Counted from the first letter of the stretch, positions 30,959 to 40,635 are shown. The stretch: 64,000 bases of DNA from Streptomyces sp. CMB-StM0423 (GCF_002847285.1 NZ_CP025407.1:7965399-8029398), one strand, 5' to 3'. Notes: a model not told the origin generated them from the sequence alone. A program made the numbers and translations.

Positions 30959-33094
30959 ATGAGTGTCAAGACCCCGGAGGGGACCGGCGTCGAATCGGCC
31001 TCTCAAGCGGGCCTGCAGCCCTTCCTGCACGACCGTGTCGTCACACTGCATGCGCCGGCCTTCGCCGTCTCCCGGCCCGACGGGCAGTTGCACGACGGCG
31101 CGGACGGCTTCTACCACGGCGAACGCCGCGCCCTGGCACGGCTGTCGGTCTCCGCCGACGGCGTGCCCGCGGCACCGGTCTCGGGAGGGCTGGAAGGTGC
31201 GGACCGCGCGCTGTTCCGCACCGTGCTGCGCGGGGTCGCCGAGACCACCGCCGACCCCGCCGTCGTGCTGGAGCGGCGGCGCGCCACCGCTCCGGGCCGG
31301 CTGACCGAGTCGCTGCGGGTGCGCAACTCCGGCCGGATCCCGGCGCTGATACGGCTGACCGTGGACGCGGGCACCGACCTGGCCACCATGGAGGAGGTCA
31401 AAGCGGGCCGGCCGCCGGGCCAGGCCGCTGCCGCGATCGACGTCGCCACCGGCACCACGCTCGTCTGGACCGACGCCACCGTGACGGTACGGCTGACCGG
31501 CTCCCCGGCGCCCACCGGCATCGAGGCCGGCGCCTCCGGGGGCCGGTTGCACTACGACGTGGCGCTGGCCCCCGGCGACGTCTGGGACGCCGACCTCGTG
31601 TGCACCGCCGAGGACGCCGAGGGCGAGCCGTTCCCCGCCGCGGCCCCCGGCAGCCCACCCTGGCGCACTCCCCGGGTACGCAGCGCCGACCGCCGACTCG
31701 ACGTCTGGCTCGACCGGTCCCACGCCGACCTCGAACGGCTGCTGCTGGCCGATCCCCGGCGCCCCGACGACCTGTTCCTCGCGGCCGGGGCCCCCTGGTT
31801 CGCCACGCTCTTCGGCCGCGACTCGCTGTGGGCCGCGCGGATGCTGCTGCCGCTCGGCACCCGGCTCGCCGCAAGCACGTTGCGGATCCTGGCCCGCCGC
31901 CAGGGCACCGTCACCGACCCGGCCACCGAGGAGCAGCCGGGCAAGATCCTGCACGAGGTACGCCGCGCGGGCCTGTGCCTGTCCGGCAGGTCCGCGTCGC
32001 TGCCGCCCGTGTACTACGGCACGGTCGACGCCACCCCGCTGTGGGTGACCCTGCTGCACGACGCCTGGCGTTGGGGTCTGGACCCGGCCGAGGTCGAGGC
32101 GCTGCTGCCGCACGCCGAGCGGGCCCTGACCTGGATGAACGAGTACGGCGACGCCGACGGCGACGGCTTCCTGGAGTACGTCGACACCACCGGCACGGGC
32201 CTGGCCAACCAGGGCTGGAAGGACTCCGGCGACGGCATCCGGTTCCGCGACGGCCGGCTCGCGGAGCCGCCGATCGCCCTGTGCGAGGTGCAGAGTTACG
32301 CCTACGAGGCCGCCCGGGGCGGCGCCGCGCTGCTGCGTGCCTTCGGCCGCCCTGGCGCGGAGCGCTGGGAGGAATGGGCGGAACGCCTGAAGTCCCGGTT
32401 CCGCGAGGCATTCTGGGTCGAGGACGCCCGTGGCCCGTACCCCGCCGTCGCGCTGGACCGCGACAAACGCCCCGTCGACTCGGTGACGTCGGGGTTCGGG
32501 CATCTGCTGGGCACCGGCCTGCTGAATCCCGAGGAGAGCGCTCTGCTGGCCAAGCGACTGGCCGAAGCCGACCTCGACTCGGGCTTCGGGCTGCGCACGC
32601 TCAGCAGCGACTCCGGCGGCTACAACCCGCTCGGCTACCACATCGGCTCGGTCTGGCCGCACGACACCGCCATCGCCGTGCACGGCCTCGCTCGCGCCGG
32701 CTTCCCCGAGCCCGCGGCAGCCCTGGCCACCGGACTGCTCCGAGCCGCCGGCGACTTCGACGCCCGGCTGCCGGAGCTGTTCGCCGGCTACGGCACGGAC
32801 TCCGGCAGCCGTCCCGTCCCGTACCCGGCGGCCTGCCGCCCGCAGGCGTGGGCGGCCGCGTCCGTGGTACTGGTACTGCAGTCGCTGCTGGGTCTCACTC
32901 CCGACGTCCCGAACGGCACGCTGACGGTCTCCCCGCAGGTCCCCGGCGCCCTCCTCCCACTCCGCGCCGCGGGCCTCGAAGTCGCTGGTGCCCCCCTGGA
33001 GATCGTGCTGTCCGCCGACGGCACCCCGACCATTCAGGCGCCCGCGGGAATCACGGTCCAGACCCGCCGCGACGCGACGACGCAGCGGACTTGA
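30959..33094 (+). CDS. Amylo-alpha-1,6-glucosidase-like (glycogen-debranching-type) protein
   Basis: 711 residues, no signal peptide. The N-terminal 240 residues fit the GDE_N_bis beta-sandwich (VVTLHAPAFAVSRPDGQLHD, ADGFYHGERRALARL). Residues 270-650 form an (alpha/alpha)6 barrel of the GDE_C/trehalase-like superfamily (APWFATLFGRDSLWAARMLL, EYVDTTGTGLANQGWKDSGD, GYHIGSVWPHDTAIAVHGLA). Acidic residues in GRDS, WKDSGD and WPHDT are catalytic candidates. It probably hydrolyses imported oligosaccharides in the cytosol. The start has no strong ribosome site. Controlled by the divergent LacI regulator through the two operators. Confidence 0.85.
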   Translation: MSVKTPEGTGVESASQAGLQPFLHDRVVTLHAPAFAVSRPDGQLHDGADGFYHGERRALARLSVSADGVPAAPVSGGLEGADRALFRTVLRGVAETTADPAVVLERRRATAPGRLTESLRVRNSGRIPALIRLTVDAGTDLATMEEVKAGRPPGQAAAAIDVATGTTLVWTDATVTVRLTGSPAPTGIEAGASGGRLHYDVALAPGDVWDADLVCTAEDAEGEPFPAAAPGSPPWRTPRVRSADRRLDVWLDRSHADLERLLLADPRRPDDLFLAAGAPWFATLFGRDSLWAARMLLPLGTRLAASTLRILARRQGTVTDPATEEQPGKILHEVRRAGLCLSGRSASLPPVYYGTVDATPLWVTLLHDAWRWGLDPAEVEALLPHAERALTWMNEYGDADGDGFLEYVDTTGTGLANQGWKDSGDGIRFRDGRLAEPPIALCEVQSYAYEAARGGAALLRAFGRPGAERWEEWAERLKSRFREAFWVEDARGPYPAVALDRDKRPVDSVTSGFGHLLGTGLLNPEESALLAKRLAEADLDSGFGLRTLSSDSGGYNPLGYHIGSVWPHDTAIAVHGLARAGFPEPAAALATGLLRAAGDFDARLPELFAGYGTDSGSRPVPYPAACRPQAWAAASVVLVLQSLLGLTPDVPNGTLTVSPQVPGALLPLRAAGLEVAGAPLEIVLSADGTPTIQAPAGITVQTRRDATTQRT

Positions 33095-33212
33095 CCGCAG
33101 CCTCTGTGGTGAGGCGGGTGTGGCACAGGGGGGAGAGCGTCACCAGGTTCAGCCCACGGGTCCGAGGTCGGATGCCGCGCTGGCCGCCTCGCCTGGTGCG
33201 GCCGTAGGGCCG

Positions 33213-35327
33213 TCATGCGCCGCGCAGTGTGTCCAACGCTTCCAGCAGCTTGTCCGGTGTCGCCGGCAGGTCTCGCACGCGTACCCCGGTCGCGTTGAAC
33301 ACCGCGTTGATCACGGCGGACGGTGAGCCCACGATGCCGATCTCGCCAATGCCGCGGGTGCCCATCGGGTTGGTGTGCGGGTCCTCCTCGTCCAGCCAGA
33401 TGGCGTCCATGTCGCAGACGTCCGCGTGCGCGGCGATGTGGTAGTCGGCGAGGTCGTTGTTGACCACGTGCCCGGTGCGGGGGTCCAGCACTGCGTGCTC
33501 GTGCAGCGCCATGGACAAGCCCATGGTCATGCCGCCGAGGAACTGGGACCGGGCGGTGCGCGGGTTGACGATCCGGCCTGCGGAGAAGACGCCGAGCATC
33601 CGCGGCACCCGGATCTCGCCGGTATCCACATCCACCCGCACCTCGGCGAAGTGCGCGCCGAAGGAGTGCAGCGCGTACTTCTTCCGGTCCGGGTTCTCCG
33701 GCATCCCCGCGCGGGATTCGGCGCCCGGATCCGGGTCGTCGCCGTGCTCCTGGCGGAAGGTACGGACGGCCTCGACCACCGTCGAGCCCCAGGAGGCCAG
33801 GCCGGAGGAGCCGCCGGCCACCGTCGCCGGCGGCAGCGTGGTGTCTCCGATCAGCAGGGTCACGTCGTCCGGCGCTGCGTCCAGCGCGTCGGCAGCGATC
33901 TGGGTGAGCGTCGTCCAGGTACCGGTGCCGATGTCGGCCGCGCCGATCCGTACCGTCCAGCGGCCCTCGCCGTCGAAGACGACCGAAGCCTCGGAACCCG
34001 GGCTCGCGTAGTAGGGATAGGTGGACGAGGCCACGCCCAGACCGACCAGGTCCCGCCCTTCGCGGCGGGAGCCGGGGGCGGCGGGCCGCTGGGCCCAGCG
34101 AAAGCGGCGGGCCCCCTCGCGCAGGCACTCCACCAGCTTCCGCCCGGACCACGGGCGTCCTGTCTCGGGGTCCTGCGGCGGGTCGTTGCGTACCCGCAGC
34201 TCGATCGGGTCCAGGCCGCAGGCGACGGCCAGTTCGTCCATCGCGCACTCCAGCGCGAAAAGGCCCGGGCACTCGCCGGGTGCACGCATCCAGGACGGCA
34301 CGGGTACGTCCAGCGCCGCCAGCCGGTGCGAGGTACGGCGGTTGGGCGCGGCGTACATCATCCGGGTGCCGGTGGCCGTCTGCTCGGCGAACTCCTTGAT
34401 GCGGGAGGTGCGTTCGACCACGTCGTGGGCGATCGCGGTCAACCGGCCCGCCGCGTCGCAGCCCAGCCGCAGATGCTGGATGGTGGGGGTGCGGTGACCG
34501 GTGAGGGTGAACATCTGCTGGCGGGTCAGGGCCAGCTTCACCGGCCTGCCCGGCACCGCCTTGGCGCACAGCGCGGCCAGCACGTCGTGCGCGTGTGGCA
34601 TGCCCTTGGAGCCGAATCCGCCGCCGACATGCGGGGAGATCACCCGCACCTGGTCGGCCTCGAGCCCGAACAGCGGGGCGAGGGTCTTGCGTACGGAGTG
34701 GACGCCCTGCGTGGAGGCGTAGAGCAGCAACCGAACCGCGGAGTCCGGCTGCCACACGGCGACCGTGGTGTGCGGCTCCATCGGATTGTTGAGCTCCATC
34801 GGCGTCGTGTAGGTGACGTCGACGGTGACCGCGGCCCGGTCCATGGCCGCGTCCACGTCGCCGTGGTCGCTGTCGGTGGGGAAGGCGGGGTTGACGACGT
34901 CTGGGGCGTACAGGTCGTCGCGGTCGGCGCGCAACTCGACGTCCGGCTCCTCCTCGTCGTAGGAGATCCGTACCAGGGAGGCGGCGTGTCGGGCGGTCTC
35001 CGGACTCTCTGCAACCACCACGCCCACGAACTGGCCGCGGAAGCCGACCCGGCCGGACTGGAGCACCGCCAACTCCTGGTCGCCGGTCTCCTCCAGCCGG
35101 GGCGCGCCGGGGTAGGTGAGCACGGCCACGACGCCGGGGCAGCCCTCGGCCGCCTCGGTGTCCACGGCGCTCACCCGGCCGCGGGCGACGGCGGCCTGCA
35201 GCGGATGTGCGTACAGCGGGTCGTCGACGGGATGCTCGAACGCATAGCGGGCGGTCCCCGTCACCTTGGCCGGGCCGTCCAGACGTGCCAACGACGCACC
35301 GACGGCGCGGGGGCGAAGTGTCGTCAT
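33213..35327 (-). CDS. Aldehyde oxidoreductase molybdopterin-binding subunit (PaoC/XdhA-like)
   Basis: 704 residues from the ATG at 35327 (CGGAGGGAAGGCG upstream; ATGA overlap with the FAD subunit stop). The N-terminal hammerhead domain has LARLDGPAKVTGTARYAFEH. The molybdenum domain carries ELNNPMEPHTTVAVW, VGGGFGSKGMPHAHDVLAAL, MRAPGECPGLFALECAMDEL and GTRGIGEIGIVGSPSAVINA, whose Glu matches the catalytic base of xanthine-oxidase-family enzymes. The AxGE-type selectivity loop differs from xanthine dehydrogenases. With the two genes upstream it forms a PaoABC/YagTSR-type aldehyde dehydrogenase. The bis- or mono-cytosine cofactor state cannot be seen. Confidence 0.9.
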   Translation of the reverse strand: MTTLRPRAVGASLARLDGPAKVTGTARYAFEHPVDDPLYAHPLQAAVARGRVSAVDTEAAEGCPGVVAVLTYPGAPRLEETGDQELAVLQSGRVGFRGQFVGVVVAESPETARHAASLVRISYDEEEPDVELRADRDDLYAPDVVNPAFPTDSDHGDVDAAMDRAAVTVDVTYTTPMELNNPMEPHTTVAVWQPDSAVRLLLYASTQGVHSVRKTLAPLFGLEADQVRVISPHVGGGFGSKGMPHAHDVLAALCAKAVPGRPVKLALTRQQMFTLTGHRTPTIQHLRLGCDAAGRLTAIAHDVVERTSRIKEFAEQTATGTRMMYAAPNRRTSHRLAALDVPVPSWMRAPGECPGLFALECAMDELAVACGLDPIELRVRNDPPQDPETGRPWSGRKLVECLREGARRFRWAQRPAAPGSRREGRDLVGLGVASSTYPYYASPGSEASVVFDGEGRWTVRIGAADIGTGTWTTLTQIAADALDAAPDDVTLLIGDTTLPPATVAGGSSGLASWGSTVVEAVRTFRQEHGDDPDPGAESRAGMPENPDRKKYALHSFGAHFAEVRVDVDTGEIRVPRMLGVFSAGRIVNPRTARSQFLGGMTMGLSMALHEHAVLDPRTGHVVNNDLADYHIAAHADVCDMDAIWLDEEDPHTNPMGTRGIGEIGIVGSPSAVINAVFNATGVRVRDLPATPDKLLEALDTLRGA

Positions 35328-36322
35328 CGCCTTCCCTCCGTGAGGGTTCGCAGGACCCTGACCATGGTGTTGCGGGCCAGCGGCACCTTGTACGCGTTGC
35401 CGTTCCGGGCCTCGGCGGCGGCCATCTCGGCTTCGGCGGCCCGGCGGAAGGACTCCTGTGTCGCGGGCGCGCCGCGCAGCGTGTCCTCCGCCCGCTCGGC
35501 GCGCCATGGCTTGTGGGCGACGCCGCCGAGCGCGATCCGCACGTCCCTGACGACGCCGGCGTCGTCGTCCAGGTCCAGCGCGGCGGCGACGGACACCAGC
35601 GCGAACGCGTAGCTGGCGCGCTCTCGCACCTTGCGGTACGTGGACCGGCGGGTCATCCCGCTTGCGGGCGGCAGCTCCACGGCAGTGATCAGCTCGCCGT
35701 GTGCCAGCACCGTGTCGCGCTCTGGCGCGTCCCCCGGCAGCCGGTGCAACTCGGCGAGGGGCAGCGTGCGGGCCCCGTCTGGGCCGAGCACGTGCACCGT
35801 CGCGTCCAGGGCGAGGAGGGCCACCGCCATGTCGGAAGGGTGCACGGCGGTGCAGTGCTCGGAGGCGCCGAGCACCGCGTGGTAACGGTCCCAGCCGCCG
35901 ATCGCGGCGCAACCGGAGCCGGGCTCCCGCTTGTTGCACGGCGTGGTGGCATCCTGGAAATAGCGACAGCGGGTGCGCTGCAGCAGATTCCCGCCGGTGG
36001 TCGCGGCGTTGCGGAGCTGCCCGGAGGCACCCGCGAGCAGCGCCCGGGCCAGCGCCGGGAACCGCTCCCGTACGAGGGGATGGGCGGCGAGGTCGCTGTT
36101 GCGCACCGTCGCGCCGATGCGCAGTCCGCCGCCGCGCATCTCCTCCACTTCGGCGAGGGGCAGTCGTGACACGTCGACGAGCATCTGCGGCGCGGCGACG
36201 CCCAGCTTCATGTGGTCGACCAGGTTGGTGCCGCCGCCGAGGAATACGGCGTGCGGGTGGGCGGCGACGGTGGCCACCGCCTCCTCGGCGTGAGCGGCCC
36301 GCTGGTATTCGAAGGGGATCAC
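35324..36322 (-). CDS. Aldehyde oxidoreductase FAD-binding subunit with extra Fe-S motif (PaoB-like)
   Basis: 332 residues from a GTG at 36322 that overlaps the preceding stop (GTGA). The FAD domain shows AVFLGGGTNLVDHMKLGV and NAATTGGNLLQRTRCRYF. A Cys-rich loop follows: RCRYFQDATTPCNKREPGSG, CAAIG, then GASEHCTAVHPSDMAVALLA. E. coli PaoB (YagS) carries an additional [4Fe-4S] cluster in this loop and the four cysteines here are kept, which sets it apart from XdhB. The C-terminal CO-deh domain follows (RTLTEGRR end). Middle gene of the three-subunit operon. Confidence 0.88.
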   Translation of the reverse strand: MIPFEYQRAAHAEEAVATVAAHPHAVFLGGGTNLVDHMKLGVAAPQMLVDVSRLPLAEVEEMRGGGLRIGATVRNSDLAAHPLVRERFPALARALLAGASGQLRNAATTGGNLLQRTRCRYFQDATTPCNKREPGSGCAAIGGWDRYHAVLGASEHCTAVHPSDMAVALLALDATVHVLGPDGARTLPLAELHRLPGDAPERDTVLAHGELITAVELPPASGMTRRSTYRKVRERASYAFALVSVAAALDLDDDAGVVRDVRIALGGVAHKPWRAERAEDTLRGAPATQESFRRAAEAEMAAAEARNGNAYKVPLARNTMVRVLRTLTEGRR

Positions 36323-36867
36323 GAGGCACCCCGGGGCGCCACCGCGGTTTCGCGCAGCGCGGCGAGGATGTTCACGTACGCGCCGCAACGGCACAGGTTG
36401 CCGCTCATCCGCTCGCGGATCTCCTCGTCGTCGAGCGGCACGGGCAAGCCGGGCGTGGCCGGCGGCGTCAGGTCTTCGGTGACATGGCTGGGGTGGCCGG
36501 CCTCCGCCTCGTCGAGCATGCCGACGGCCGAGCAGATCTGGCCCGGTGTGCAGTAACCGCACTGGAAGCCGTCCTGCTCGATGAACGCCTGCTGCACGGG
36601 GTGCAGCCCGCCGTCGCCGAACGCTTCGCCGAGACCCTCGGCGGTGATCACGCGGTCGCCGTCGTGCGCGACGGCGAAGGTCAGGCAACTGAGCTGCCTC
36701 CGGCCCTCCAGCAGCACCGTGCAGGCGCCGCATTGACCGTGATCGCAGCCCTTCTTCGGAGAGGTCACCCCCAGACGCTCGCGCAGCGCGTCAAGCAGCG
36801 TGGTGCGCACGTCGACCGTCACGGACCTTTCCGTGCCGTCCACCCGAAGGGTGATCCGGTGTTCCAT
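36319..36867 (-). CDS. Aldehyde oxidoreductase [2Fe-2S] subunit (PaoA-like)
   Basis: 182 residues from the ATG at 36867 (GGGAGGTGG upstream). The N-terminal ferredoxin fold has KKGCDHGQCGACTVLLEGRR and the C-terminal helical domain has CGYCTPGQICSAVGML and MSGNLCRCGAYVNI, giving both [2Fe-2S] ligand sets. E. coli PaoA has a Tat leader that exports the complex. None is visible here, so this enzyme is probably cytosolic. First gene of the operon, divergent from the furan-type operon at 37359. Confidence 0.9.
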   Translation of the reverse strand: MEHRITLRVDGTERSVTVDVRTTLLDALRERLGVTSPKKGCDHGQCGACTVLLEGRRQLSCLTFAVAHDGDRVITAEGLGEAFGDGGLHPVQQAFIEQDGFQCGYCTPGQICSAVGMLDEAEAGHPSHVTEDLTPPATPGLPVPLDDEEIRERMSGNLCRCGAYVNILAALRETAVAPRGAS

Positions 36868-37358
36868 GAGCCACCTCCCGGGCGCTCCGGCGTCGGTCCC
36901 AGCACAGCGGGTACCACGCTGCGCGAGGCGAAACCTCGGTGACCGCACCATCCGGGCGCCGATGTGCGCCATCACCCTATACGGACATTAACGACAAAAC
37001 GGAGCGATCGGGGGTGTCGCCGACCGGTGCGCGCGTGTCGCCGCGCACCAAGCAGCGACAACACCGTCTCCCTTGCCGCCGGCCAGGCCGTCATCCGCCG
37101 CAAACAACTCCCCTTGGACGCCCCCGCCCCACCGCCCCCGGTGCGGCCGAGTTATTCACCGACTGGACGAATCATCAGTTATTAACCGATTTTCGCTGAT
37201 ATGTACGGCGCGTTGATGTGGACATGGGCACCCTGGGTACTCTGTGCGCCCTCCCGATCTCCGAGGGTGACGGAAATGATGAGCGCACCGCACATCAGCC
37301 AGGTGGTCCGCGGTCCCCGGTCCCTCGGCCGGGCGGACCGGCGGCGAAGGAGGTCAAG
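36868..37358. other. Divergent promoter region between the aldehyde oxidoreductase and furan-type operons
   Basis: 491 nt without a convincing gene. A locally AT-rich stretch at 37145-37205 is unusual for this DNA and is the likeliest promoter/regulator zone for the rightward operon. A TATAGG-like -10 on the reverse strand near 36975 could serve the leftward operon. No clear operator palindrome was found. Open frames crossing it lack ribosome sites. Confidence 0.4.
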
Positions 37359-38114
37359 GTGTTGCTTCTCATCTCCCCGGACGGTGTCGAGGAGGCTCTC
37401 GATTGTGCGAAGGCTGCGGAGCATCTCGACATCGTCGACGTCAAGAAGCCTGATGAGGGTTCTCTCGGCGCGAACTTCCCCTGGGTCATCAGGGAGATCC
37501 GCGCAGCGGTCCCGGCGGACAAGCCGGTGTCCGCGACCGTAGGGGATGTCCCGTACAAGCCCGGCACGGTGGCCCAGGCTGCGCTCGGTGCGGTCGTCTC
37601 GGGGGCCACGTACATCAAGGTCGGCCTCTACGGATGCACGACGCCTGCTCAGGGCATCGAGGTCATGCGCGCGGTGGTCCGGGCAGTGAAGGACCACCGC
37701 CCGGACGCGCTCGTCGTCGCCTCGGGCTATGCCGACGCCCACCGGATCGGCTGCGTCAATCCGCTTGCCGTGCCCGACATCGCCGCCCGCTCCGGCGCCG
37801 ACGCGGCCATGCTCGACACCGCCGTCAAGGACGGGACGCGGTTGTTCGACCACGTTCCGCCGGACGTGTGCGCGGAGTTCGTCCGGCTGACCCACGCCTC
37901 CGGTCGGCTCGCGGCCCTCGCGGGCAGTGTCACGCACGCCGACCTCGGTCCGCTGACCCGCATCGGTACGGACATCGTGGGCGTGCGGGGAGCGGTCTGC
38001 GAGGGCGGTGACCGCAATACCGGCAGGATCCAGCCACATCTGGTGGCCGCCTTCCGGGCGGAGATGGACCGGCACGCCCGAGAGCACACCGTCGGCGTCT
38101 CTTCCGTGCACTGA
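37359..38114 (+). CDS. mfnB-like: (5-formylfuran-3-yl)methyl phosphate synthase-like protein (MfnB family)
   Basis: 251 residues from a GTG at 37359 with AAGGAGG 5 nt upstream; a longer frame exists but lacks this site. The sequence follows archaeal MfnB closely: DIVDVKKPDEGSLGANFPW, SATVGDVPYKPGTVAQAALG, YIKVGLYG, MLDTAVKDGTRLFDH and GTDIVGVRGAVCEGGDRNTG. The active-site lysines and Asp of MfnB (in DVKKP, YIKVG and DTAVKDG) are all present. MfnB condenses two glyceraldehyde-3-phosphates into 4-(hydroxymethyl)-2-furaldehyde phosphate for methanofuran. No methanofuran genes are nearby. Here it heads an operon with aldehyde/alcohol dehydrogenases and a methyltransferase, suggesting a furan metabolite. 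Confidence 0.88.
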   Translation: MLLLISPDGVEEALDCAKAAEHLDIVDVKKPDEGSLGANFPWVIREIRAAVPADKPVSATVGDVPYKPGTVAQAALGAVVSGATYIKVGLYGCTTPAQGIEVMRAVVRAVKDHRPDALVVASGYADAHRIGCVNPLAVPDIAARSGADAAMLDTAVKDGTRLFDHVPPDVCAEFVRLTHASGRLAALAGSVTHADLGPLTRIGTDIVGVRGAVCEGGDRNTGRIQPHLVAAFRAEMDRHAREHTVGVSSVH

Positions 38115-38122
38115 CCGCCGCC

Positions 38123-39526
38123 ATGCCGACCTCTGAGGCCGATCGCGTCCCCGGACTCCAGGCCGTACGTTTCGCCGTCGTCGACCCGGCCACCGGGGAA
38201 GCTTTCGACGAGGCTCCCGATCAGCAGCCGGACGAGTTGGACGCCGTGGTCGACCGTGCCCACCGGGCCTGGTACGGTTGGCGGGCCGACCCCGTCGCAC
38301 GCACCGCTGCGTTGCGCGTGGCGGCCGGTGCAGTGGAGGCGGCCGGCGATGACCTCGCCCGCTTGCTCACCCGGGAGCAGGGCAAGCCCCTGGCCGAGTC
38401 GTACGCGGAGGTCGCCCGTACGGCGGCCCGCCTGCGCTACTTCGCAGACCTCACCCCCAGAACCCGGCGGATCGTCGACGGCCGGCCGCTGCGCAGCGAG
38501 ATCCGCTGGCGACCACTCGGGCCCGTCGCCGCGATCGTGCCGTGGAACTTTCCCCTCCAGCTCGCGGCGGCGAAGTTCGCGCCCGCGCTCGCGGCGGGCA
38601 ACACCATGGTCCTCAAACCGTCCCCGTTCACCCCTTTGGCCACCCGGCTGCTCGGTTCCATCCTTGCCACCGTCCTGCCCGAGGACGTCCTGACCGTCGT
38701 CACCGGCCGCGAACCCCTCGGTGCCCGTCTCGCGTCCCATCCGGGCATCCGCCACGTCACCTTCACCGGTTCGGTGTCCACCGGGCGGGCCGTCGCCGAA
38801 GCGGCGGCGGCCTCGCTCGCCCGGGTCACTTTGGAGCTGGGCGGCAATGACGCCGCCGTCCTGCTGGACGACGTCGACGTGGACCGGATCGCAGACCGGC
38901 TGTTCTGGGCGGCGTTTCGCAACTGCGGGCAGGTCTGCATGGCGGTCAAACGCGTCTACGCACCGGCCCGGTTGCACGCCGAGGTCGTCGAAGCCCTCGC
39001 CCAGCGCGCGAAGACCGTCGCCGTCGGGGCCGGCCTCGACCCGGACACCCGGCTGGGCCCTGTCAACAACGTCCCGCAGCTCGCCCGAATCGAGCAGGTC
39101 ACACAGCAGGCTCTCGTGGACGGTGCCCGGGCGGCGGCGGGCGGCCACCGGCTGGACGGACCGGGGTACTTCTTCGCTCCCACGATCCTCACCGATGTGC
39201 CGCCCGGCACTCCGGTGGTGACCCAGGAACAGTTCGGACCGGTTCTTCCGGTGCTGCCGTACCAGTGCCTCGACGAAGCCGTCGACGCGGCCAACGGCAC
39301 CGGCTTCGGACTGGGCGGCTCCGTATGGGGCACCGATCTCGACCGGGCCGAGGCGGTGGCCGAGCGGCTCGAATGCGGCACAGCCTGGGTCAACCATCAT
39401 GCGGAACTGTCCCTCGCCCAGCCCTTCGCAGGTGTCAAGAACAGCGGGGTCGGCGTCGCGGGCGGGCCGTGGGGGCTGTACGGCAACCTCCGGCCGTTCG
39501 TCGTCCACCGCCCGCAGGAGGCGTGA
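38123..39526 (+). CDS. Aldehyde dehydrogenase family protein
   Basis: 467 residues; ATG 8 nt after the MfnB-like stop, so translation is probably coupled. ALDH signatures are intact: PWNFPLQLAAAKFAPALAAG, FTGSVSTGRAV (NAD site), VTLELGGNDAAV with the general-base Glu, and NCGQVCMAVKR with the nucleophile Cys. KNSGVGVAGGPWGLYGNL near the end closes the active site. NAD(P)-dependent oxidation of an aldehyde to an acid is expected. In this operon the natural candidate is a furan aldehyde. Confidence 0.92.
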   Translation: MPTSEADRVPGLQAVRFAVVDPATGEAFDEAPDQQPDELDAVVDRAHRAWYGWRADPVARTAALRVAAGAVEAAGDDLARLLTREQGKPLAESYAEVARTAARLRYFADLTPRTRRIVDGRPLRSEIRWRPLGPVAAIVPWNFPLQLAAAKFAPALAAGNTMVLKPSPFTPLATRLLGSILATVLPEDVLTVVTGREPLGARLASHPGIRHVTFTGSVSTGRAVAEAAAASLARVTLELGGNDAAVLLDDVDVDRIADRLFWAAFRNCGQVCMAVKRVYAPARLHAEVVEALAQRAKTVAVGAGLDPDTRLGPVNNVPQLARIEQVTQQALVDGARAAAGGHRLDGPGYFFAPTILTDVPPGTPVVTQEQFGPVLPVLPYQCLDEAVDAANGTGFGLGGSVWGTDLDRAEAVAERLECGTAWVNHHAELSLAQPFAGVKNSGVGVAGGPWGLYGNLRPFVVHRPQEA

Positions 39527-39528
39527 CG

Positions 39529-40635
39529 ATGAGGTTCGAGGCGGCCGTACTGCGCTCGTACGAGAACCCGTTCACGGTCGAGGAGGTGGTTCTGCGGACA
39601 GAGCCCGCCGTCGGCGAGATCCTGGTCGAGATCGCGGGCACCGGGATGTGCCGGACCGATCTCGCGGTCCGGCGGTCCGCCGGCCGGAGCCCGGTGCCGG
39701 CCATCCTCGGCCATGAGGGCGCCGGGGTCGTGGTGCGGACGGGGGGCGGCCCGGACGCCGCGATCGGCGTCGGTGACCACGTCGTGCTGAGCTTCGACTC
39801 CTGTGGACACTGCCGGACCTGCCGCGCGGCGGCCCCTGCCTACTGCGACTCCTTCGCTTCCCTCAACCTCTTCGGAGGGCGCAAGGAGGAACCGCCGCGG
39901 CTCACCGACGCGACCGGCAAAGCACTGGCACCCCGGTGGTTCGGGCAGTCCTCGTTCGCCGAGTACGCCCTCGTTCCGGCTCGCAACGCCGTACGGGTCG
40001 ACCCCGCACTACCGCTCGAACTGCTCGGGCCCCTCGGCTGCGGTTCCCTCACCGGCGCCGGAGCCGTGCTGAACACCTTCGGCGCAGGTCCCGGCGACAC
40101 CCTCGTGGTCTTCGGTGCGGGAGCGGTGGGCCTGGCCGCGGTGATGGCGGCCACCGCCGCAGGCGTACTGACCGTGGCCGTCGACCGGCATCCCGAGAGG
40201 CTCGCCTTGGCCGAGCGGTTCGGCGCGACCCCCCTGCCTGCCGCCTCACCCGACCTGCCCGAACGGATCCGGCGGTTGACCGACGGCGGCGCCCAGTACG
40301 CGCTGGACACCACGGCCTCACCCCCGCTCATCAACAAGGCGCTCCAAGCCCTGCGTCCCACCGGCAGCCTCGGCCTGGTGGCACGCCTCCACACCCCACT
40401 GGCGCTCGAACCGGGCACGCTCGACCGCGGCCGCAGCATTCGCCACATCTGCGAAGGAGATGCTGTACCCGGAGTGCTGGTACCCCGGCTGATCGGACTG
40501 TGGCAGGCCGGACGCTTCCCGTTCGACCAACTGATCCGCACCTACCCGTTGGCCGGCATCAACGAGGCCGAACGCGACTGCGACGCGGGCCGTGTGGTCA
40601 AACCCGTCCTGCTTCCGGAGAGAACAAGCCGATGA
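39529..40635 (+). CDS. Zinc-dependent aryl-alcohol-type dehydrogenase (MDR family)
   Basis: 368 residues from the ATG at 39529 with AGGAGG 6 nt upstream, 2 nt after the ALDH stop. Catalytic-zinc ligands sit in GTGMCRTDLAV, GHEGAG and LGPLGCGSLTGAG. The structural-zinc lobe is DSCGHCRTCRAAAPAYC. The Rossmann motif is VVFGAGAVGLAAVM. The pattern AxYCDSFASLNLFGGR resembles benzyl/aryl-alcohol dehydrogenases. It would interconvert a hydroxymethyl group and an aldehyde, fitting a hydroxymethyl-furan intermediate. Its stop overlaps an in-frame ATG of the methyltransferase frame. Confidence 0.9.
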   Translation: MRFEAAVLRSYENPFTVEEVVLRTEPAVGEILVEIAGTGMCRTDLAVRRSAGRSPVPAILGHEGAGVVVRTGGGPDAAIGVGDHVVLSFDSCGHCRTCRAAAPAYCDSFASLNLFGGRKEEPPRLTDATGKALAPRWFGQSSFAEYALVPARNAVRVDPALPLELLGPLGCGSLTGAGAVLNTFGAGPGDTLVVFGAGAVGLAAVMAATAAGVLTVAVDRHPERLALAERFGATPLPAASPDLPERIRRLTDGGAQYALDTTASPPLINKALQALRPTGSLGLVARLHTPLALEPGTLDRGRSIRHICEGDAVPGVLVPRLIGLWQAGRFPFDQLIRTYPLAGINEAERDCDAGRVVKPVLLPERTSR

